Source of the DNA: Alphaproteobacteria bacterium
GTDB lineage: Bacteria; Pseudomonadota; Alphaproteobacteria; Micropepsales; Micropepsaceae
Assembly: GCA_003451645.1 (NCBI GenBank)
Contig: DMER01000209.1
Coordinates: 41,113 to 48,689 of the forward strand
Length of the DNA: 7,577 bases
Direction of reading: 5' to 3'
The notes under the pieces are model-generated. The model saw only the letters and a program-made list of their open reading frames with translations. It made no database searches and was not told the DNA's origin. The translations under genes and the position numbers were made by a program. Below are positions 4,046-7,577 of this stretch, in pieces. Numbering within the stretch: position 1 is the first letter of the stretch; each line of letters begins with the position of its first letter.

Positions 4046-6808
4046 CTAATTCTGTGGATTGGTCTGTTTTGCCGCAGCAGGAAGCCGCAAGAGGTCCGTA
4101 GCGCCCGGGCTTGCAATGCTCGCCAAGGGCAGGAAGACCGAAAACGTGCTGCCTTCGCCGGGTGCGCTGTCAATGTTCATCCGGCCGCGGTGACGGTTGA
4201 CAATATGTTTGACGATGGCAAGGCCCAGGCCCGTGCCGCCAACTTCGCGGCTGCGGCGGACATCGACGCGGTAAAAGCGCTCCGTTAGGCGCGGTAAGTG
4301 CTCGCGGCCGATCCCTTCGCCGTCATCCTTCACGGCAACAAAGACGCATGGGCTTGGGCCGGGTTCTCCCGCCTCTGGCCGCAAAAGCCCTAAACTCACT
4401 TCAACTTTGCCACCCGTTCTGCCGTATTTGATGGCGTTATCGACCAAGTTGGTCACCACTTGAACCAACTCTTCGCGCTCGCCCGCGACGTGCGGCAGAG
4501 AGGGCGGCTCGTCCACCGAGATCGTGACAGAGGCCTTTTGTGCCTGCGGTTGCATCGCGCTGGTCACTTCCTCCACGACATCGCCCAGATTAACGCTCCC
4601 GCTTGGCCGGATGTGCTCATTAAGCTCAATGCGAGACAAGGAGAGCAGATCGTCGATCAAGCGCCGCATGCGGGCCGCCTGCTCGGCCATGATGGTTAGA
4701 AAGCGCTCTTGTGCAGCAGGGTCATCCTTGGCTGACCCGCGCAACGTCTCGATGAACCCGGTCAAGGAGGCCAGGGGTGTGCGCAATTCGTGGCTGGCAT
4801 TGGCGACAAAATCGGCGCGCATATCCTCCACGCGCTTGGCCGTGGTGACATCGTGAAAAAGTAAGAGCACCGTGTCGGGTTTGCCTGTCGCGGTCGCCAC
4901 GCCAGACACATGCGCTTCGAAGGACTGCACAGGTGAGGACATCACCGTGAACTCAACGCTGCGTGGTGCCGCGCCCACCAACACAGCGTCTAAGGCATCT
5001 AGAACGGCCGGCGCGCGGATCACATTGGCGACATGTTTGCGGGGCTCTGCAGGCGTGAAGCTGGCGCCAAAGGCTTGATTGCCAGCCACGATGCGCCCAT
5101 CGCCATCGACGATCAGGATCGGGTCTGGCAACCGGTCGATCAGGGCGGCGAAGTGGCCTTGCAGATCAAGCGGGCGTTTCGGGTTGGGTGCCGGTGTGGC
5201 GGGTTGGATCTGCGCATAAACAGGCTCAGCGGGCATGCGCACAAAGGCGGCACGGGCAAAGGCGATCCCCGCAACCCCCAATGCAAGAAAGAGGGCGAAG
5301 GGCCAGGCTTGCGTCCAGGCAGCAAGGATCACCAGCGCCAGAATTGCGGCGCCGCCAACAATCATCAGATCGCGGATGCGGATCGTGCTGCCCATACTGC
5401 GTTGCCTTTGCGCGTCCCCAAGATGTGGCGCAACTGCAGCCGGAATGGAAGCGGTCTGGCCTGCGGATGTTTGGGGAAAGTTGACGGACGCGCTCATGGT
5501 GGCTTCGCCACTGGTGCGCGCCCTGGTTGCGTTGCGGGGCTCGCGGACCGTCCGCCACAGGATGATCAGCGCCGTCAGCTTCACACCAATCGCAAGACTC
5601 AAGACAAAGGAATAGGAGGTCAGCCAAACCAGAGGACCGCCGCCGAGGGCGCCCACACCTTGGACCAGGCTCTGTGAGGAGTTGAGCAAGGCAAGCCGCA
5701 TCGGCAGATCAGGGCTGGCGCCAAAGTCCAGCACCATATTCTGCGTGGCGAGTTGAAAGCCAGCCATACCCAGCCCCAAGCCGATAAAAGCTAGGATGAT
5801 GCCGCTCCAGCTTGTCGCCACAATCAAAACAAAGGCCGCGCAGGCCCACACCAGCAATGATGTCATCAGGATCGCGCGGAAGCCTGTCCGGTCGCCGATC
5901 CAGCCCCAAAAGAGATGCGCCGCGGTTGTCGCCATTAGCAAAATAAAGGCCAAAGTGCCCAGCACTTCGCCCGTCAGCCCCAGCTTTGCGCCTGCTGCCA
6001 GGATGTAGAAGGGTGTCGCGATATTAGCGGCGGTGGCCAGAAACTGTGCCCAGAAGAAATTACGAAAATTCCGGTCCTCGCGCAGCAGGCCAGGCACGTC
6101 CATGAGACGGGCACGAACATTGGAGGCCTGGCGCGTTTCCCGCGCGTCTGGCTCTCGCACGAAGAACAACAAGGACAGCCCAATGGCCGTCAAACCGAAC
6201 GCCACCAGAAAGGTCGTGGCATAGCCGTTGCCCAGCACGTTTTGGGTGACAAGGTATTGGCCCCCAACCCAACTGACGACTGCCGCCGTCAGGCCACCTA
6301 AGAAAAAGCGCAATCCCAAAAGCCAGCCACGCGATTGTTGCGGGATGGTCTTGGCCATCAGCATGTTCCAGACGACATTCTGCATGCCGCCGAAAATGCC
6401 AAGCAGGGCCAGAAAACCTGCCACCGCATAAATCACCCATGGCGGTTCGAGGAAGAAGGCCGACAGCGCCAGACCCAGAATGCTCAAGCGCATCATCCAG
6501 CCATAGCGGAAGCCCAAGGGCAAAACGCGCGCGCGGTGCTCAATGGCCACAGCACCGAAGACGCTGGAGACAAAGCCCCCGAAATGCTGCGCCGCCATCG
6601 CTGCGCCAACGACCAAATCCGAGCCTGAGAGGGTGTGCAAGTAGGCCGGGACAAAGGTGGGCGAATTGACCAGCCGAAAGCCGGTCATGGCCAGCATGCC
6701 GTGGATCAGCTGTGCCACATAGTTGCGCGGCAGATTTCGGCGGATTTCCTCGTCCAGGCTTTCGCCATTGCTATGGCCGTTGGGCAGGCGGCTTGCGTCG
6801 TCACTCAC
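4046..6808 (-). CDS. phoR: MFS transporter fused to PhoR-type phosphate sensor kinase
   Basis: One uninterrupted 920-residue frame holds two proteins normally encoded apart. Residues 1-423 are a major facilitator with about 12 hydrophobic helices, from near 30-50 to 399-419. A motif-A-like GWIGDRTG lies at 302-309, and no substrate signature is recognisable. Residues 424-480 are a polar linker. Residues 481-920 are a complete PhoR. Two adjacent helices (about 481-499 and 502-520) leave almost no periplasmic loop, as in E. coli PhoR. A PAS-like region at about 551-655 includes PDPILIVDGDGRIV. HisKA has ASHELRTP with phospho-acceptor H673. HATPase has NLVDNAIKYG (787-796), DDGEGIG (828-834), RFYRVD (844-849) and GGTGLGLAIVKHIV (857-870). 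The start is a GTG overlapping the upstream stop (GTGA). An internal ATG at residue 438 and another at 472 could start a free PhoR. PhoU and PhoB follow, making them the likely partners. Both domain calls are firm; true fusion versus two merged genes is open. Confidence 0.88.
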   Translation of the reverse strand: MSDDASRLPNGHSNGESLDEEIRRNLPRNYVAQLIHGMLAMTGFRLVNSPTFVPAYLHTLSGSDLVVGAAMAAQHFGGFVSSVFGAVAIEHRARVLPLGFRYGWMMRLSILGLALSAFFLEPPWVIYAVAGFLALLGIFGGMQNVVWNMLMAKTIPQQSRGWLLGLRFFLGGLTAAVVSWVGGQYLVTQNVLGNGYATTFLVAFGLTAIGLSLLFFVREPDARETRQASNVRARLMDVPGLLREDRNFRNFFWAQFLATAANIATPFYILAAGAKLGLTGEVLGTLAFILLMATTAAHLFWGWIGDRTGFRAILMTSLLVWACAAFVLIVATSWSGIILAFIGLGLGMAGFQLATQNMVLDFGASPDLPMRLALLNSSQSLVQGVGALGGGPLVWLTSYSFVLSLAIGVKLTALIILWRTVREPRNATRARTSGEATMSASVNFPQTSAGQTASIPAAVAPHLGDAQRQRSMGSTIRIRDLMIVGGAAILALVILAAWTQAWPFALFLALGVAGIAFARAAFVRMPAEPVYAQIQPATPAPNPKRPLDLQGHFAALIDRLPDPILIVDGDGRIVAGNQAFGASFTPAEPRKHVANVIRAPAVLDALDAVLVGAAPRSVEFTVMSSPVQSFEAHVSGVATATGKPDTVLLLFHDVTTAKRVEDMRADFVANASHELRTPLASLTGFIETLRGSAKDDPAAQERFLTIMAEQAARMRRLIDDLLSLSRIELNEHIRPSGSVNLGDVVEEVTSAMQPQAQKASVTISVDEPPSLPHVAGEREELVQVVTNLVDNAIKYGRTGGKVEVSLGLLRPEAGEPGPSPCVFVAVKDDGEGIGREHLPRLTERFYRVDVRRSREVGGTGLGLAIVKHIVNRHRGRMNIDSAPGEGSTFSVFLPLASIASPGATDLLRLPAAAKQTNPQN
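5393..5409 (-). promoter_or_regulatory. Possible internal translation start for a free PhoR kinase
   Basis: Inside the fused gene, AAAGG (5409-5405) lies 9 bases before the in-frame ATG of Met472 (5395-5393), just ahead of the first PhoR membrane helix. Initiation here would give a 449-residue kinase of normal PhoR size. Met438 (5497-5495) is another candidate but has no clear ribosome site. The pattern is suggestive only. Confidence 0.3.
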
Positions 6809-7500
6809 AGCCGGAAGGTCATCCGGCTAACCTCATCCCAATCGGCTTGCGGCATGACCCAGCTTGCGGCGGCGGCGTTGGCTTTGACCTGTTCGGCGCT
6901 TGTAGCGCCTGCAATCACGGAGCCGACGACGCGTTGCCCTAACAACCACGCGATCGCCACATCCAATATGGTCTTGCCCCGGGCGCCCGCAAATGCGTCC
7001 AACGCCTCTACAATTGCGAAATTCGCATCCGTCAAAGCTTGCTTGGCGCGTTCGGGGTGAGCAGCCAGGCGGCTATCGTTGGGCGCTGGTTCGCCGCGCT
7101 TGTACTTGCCGGTCAGAAGCCCGCTGGCCAACGGGAAATAGGGCAGGATGCCAACGCCAAAGGCATCCGCGGCCGGGATCACTTCGCGCTCTATCCCGCG
7201 ATCCAGCAGGCTGTAGTGGTTCTGCGCGGAGATATAGCTCTCCAAGTCCTTTTGCCGGGCGATCCAAGCCGCGTCCGCGATCTGCCATCCTGCGTAATTC
7301 GACGAGCCGACATAGCGGACCTTGCCCGCGCGCACCAGATCGGTCAGGGCGCTAAGTGTTTCCTCAACGGGTGTCTTGGGGTCGGGGGCGTGCAGCTGAT
7401 AGAGATCGATATAATCTGTGCCCAGACGTTTGAGGCTCGCCTCGCAGGCCCGCATCACATAGCGCCGCGACCCGCCGCCTTCATACTCCCCCTTGGCCAT
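6805..7500 (-). CDS. Aldo/keto reductase, N-terminally truncated (probable remnant)
   Basis: This is the C-terminal two thirds of an NADPH-dependent aldo/keto reductase (YajO/Tas-like TIM barrel). It has 231 residues against about 310-330 for complete members. Present are GTDYIDLYQLHAPD (27-40) with catalytic His37, GKVRYVGSSN (59-68), QNHYSLLDR (93-101), YFPLASGLLTGKY (121-133) and the cofactor-binding VIAGATSAEQVKAN (195-208). Missing are the first barrel strands with the catalytic Asp and Tyr, and the ATKFG segment with the catalytic Lys. The Met used as start corresponds to an internal position of intact relatives, and an in-frame TGA lies at 7527-7525, so no longer product is possible. 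The fragment is unlikely to be an active reductase. Its stop overlaps the next gene's GTG, so it may still contribute transcription and coupling to MFS-PhoR. The family call is firm; substrate unknown. Confidence 0.8.
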   Translation of the reverse strand: MAKGEYEGGGSRRYVMRACEASLKRLGTDYIDLYQLHAPDPKTPVEETLSALTDLVRAGKVRYVGSSNYAGWQIADAAWIARQKDLESYISAQNHYSLLDRGIEREVIPAADAFGVGILPYFPLASGLLTGKYKRGEPAPNDSRLAAHPERAKQALTDANFAIVEALDAFAGARGKTILDVAIAWLLGQRVVGSVIAGATSAEQVKANAAAASWVMPQADWDEVSRMTFRL

Positions 7501-7577
7501 ACTTTTAAAAGCCCGCTTAATGAATCAAAAACAATTTCATCTTTTGCATAACCAAGTTCCGTATAAAAGATATGCGC
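7455..7577 (-). CDS. Unidentified open frame running in from the right edge
   Basis: A frame other than that of the reductase is open from the window edge to a TGA at 7457-7455, giving 40 codons. Its first 26 codons are AT-rich but protein-like (YTELGYAKDEIVFDSLSG). The last 14 read out-of-frame reductase DNA (VWPRGSMKAAGRGAM). This is what would be seen if the end of an AT-rich gene had been joined to the reductase fragment. I recognise no family, and with so few codons it may not be a gene. Confidence 0.25.
   Translation of the reverse strand, partial: AHIFYTELGYAKDEIVFDSLSGLLKVWPRGSMKAAGRGAM
7501..7577. other. AT-rich segment abutting the truncated reductase
   Basis: These 77 bases contain 25 G or C (about 32%), against a clearly GC-rich neighbourhood. 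The change is abrupt at the reductase truncation point. A 10-base palindrome, CTTTTAAAAG, lies at 7502-7511 right at the boundary, and a short inverted repeat GCATA/TATGC lies at 7546-7550 and 7571-7575. It may be foreign DNA, the edge of a mobile element or an assembly join. No transposase or attachment site is identifiable. Confidence 0.5.

Noticed and set aside
5033..5677. 214-codon open frame on the plus strand inside the MFS-PhoR gene
   Set aside because: It is antisense to a well-supported coding region, its product is low-complexity Gly/Arg/Gln-rich, and it has no recognisable domain.
7455..7577. Frameshift hiding the missing reductase N-terminus
   Set aside because: None of the frames entering from the right edge encodes the expected ATKFG-type sequence, so the N-terminus is absent rather than out of frame.
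1..7577. tRNA, rRNA, CRISPR array, toxin-antitoxin pair or transposase
   Set aside because: No cloverleaf-like, repeat-spacer or matching protein pattern was seen anywhere in the window.

Overview
The window looks like a piece of an alphaproteobacterial chromosome. The strongest clue is a complete gcrA, a cell-cycle regulator essentially confined to Alphaproteobacteria. It lies divergently from an argD-argF operon and tail to tail with phoB. Coding DNA is moderately GC-rich, and genes are packed with 4-base start/stop overlaps. The order within the class cannot be fixed from the sequence alone.

Layout, left to right. Positions 1-1641 (minus strand) hold argD followed by argF. ArgF is cut by the left window edge, and both genes belong to arginine biosynthesis. 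Positions 1642-1898 form a 257-base divergent control region. It carries a good sigma70-type promoter for argD with a 10-base palindrome in its spacer, and near gcrA a near-consensus DnaA box and a CtrA-like half site. gcrA runs 1899-2372 on the plus strand. A 9-bp hairpin at 2430-2457 separates gcrA from phoB and covers the phoB stop codon.

Positions 2431-7500 form one minus-strand gene series, read in the order aldo/keto reductase fragment, a 920-residue MFS-PhoR protein, PhoU, PhoB. The usual pstSCAB phosphate-transporter genes are absent between phoR and phoU. In their place is a 153-base gap with a Pho-box-like element (11-base-phased repeats plus a -10-like hexamer) and an 18-base perfect palindrome.

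The most unusual item is the 920-residue reading frame. It joins a complete 12-helix major facilitator transporter in frame to a complete PhoR-type kinase (two membrane helices, PAS, HisKA, HATPase). If real, it would be a transporter-coupled phosphate sensor in a locus without Pst. The main alternative is two genes with an ATGA overlap that were merged by an indel.

At the right edge, the aldo/keto reductase lacks its N-terminal third and three of its four catalytic residues. It abuts 77 bases of about 32% GC with a different open frame. This marks a rearrangement breakpoint, an insertion or an assembly junction. No tRNA, rRNA, CRISPR array, recognisable transposase or replication origin was seen.
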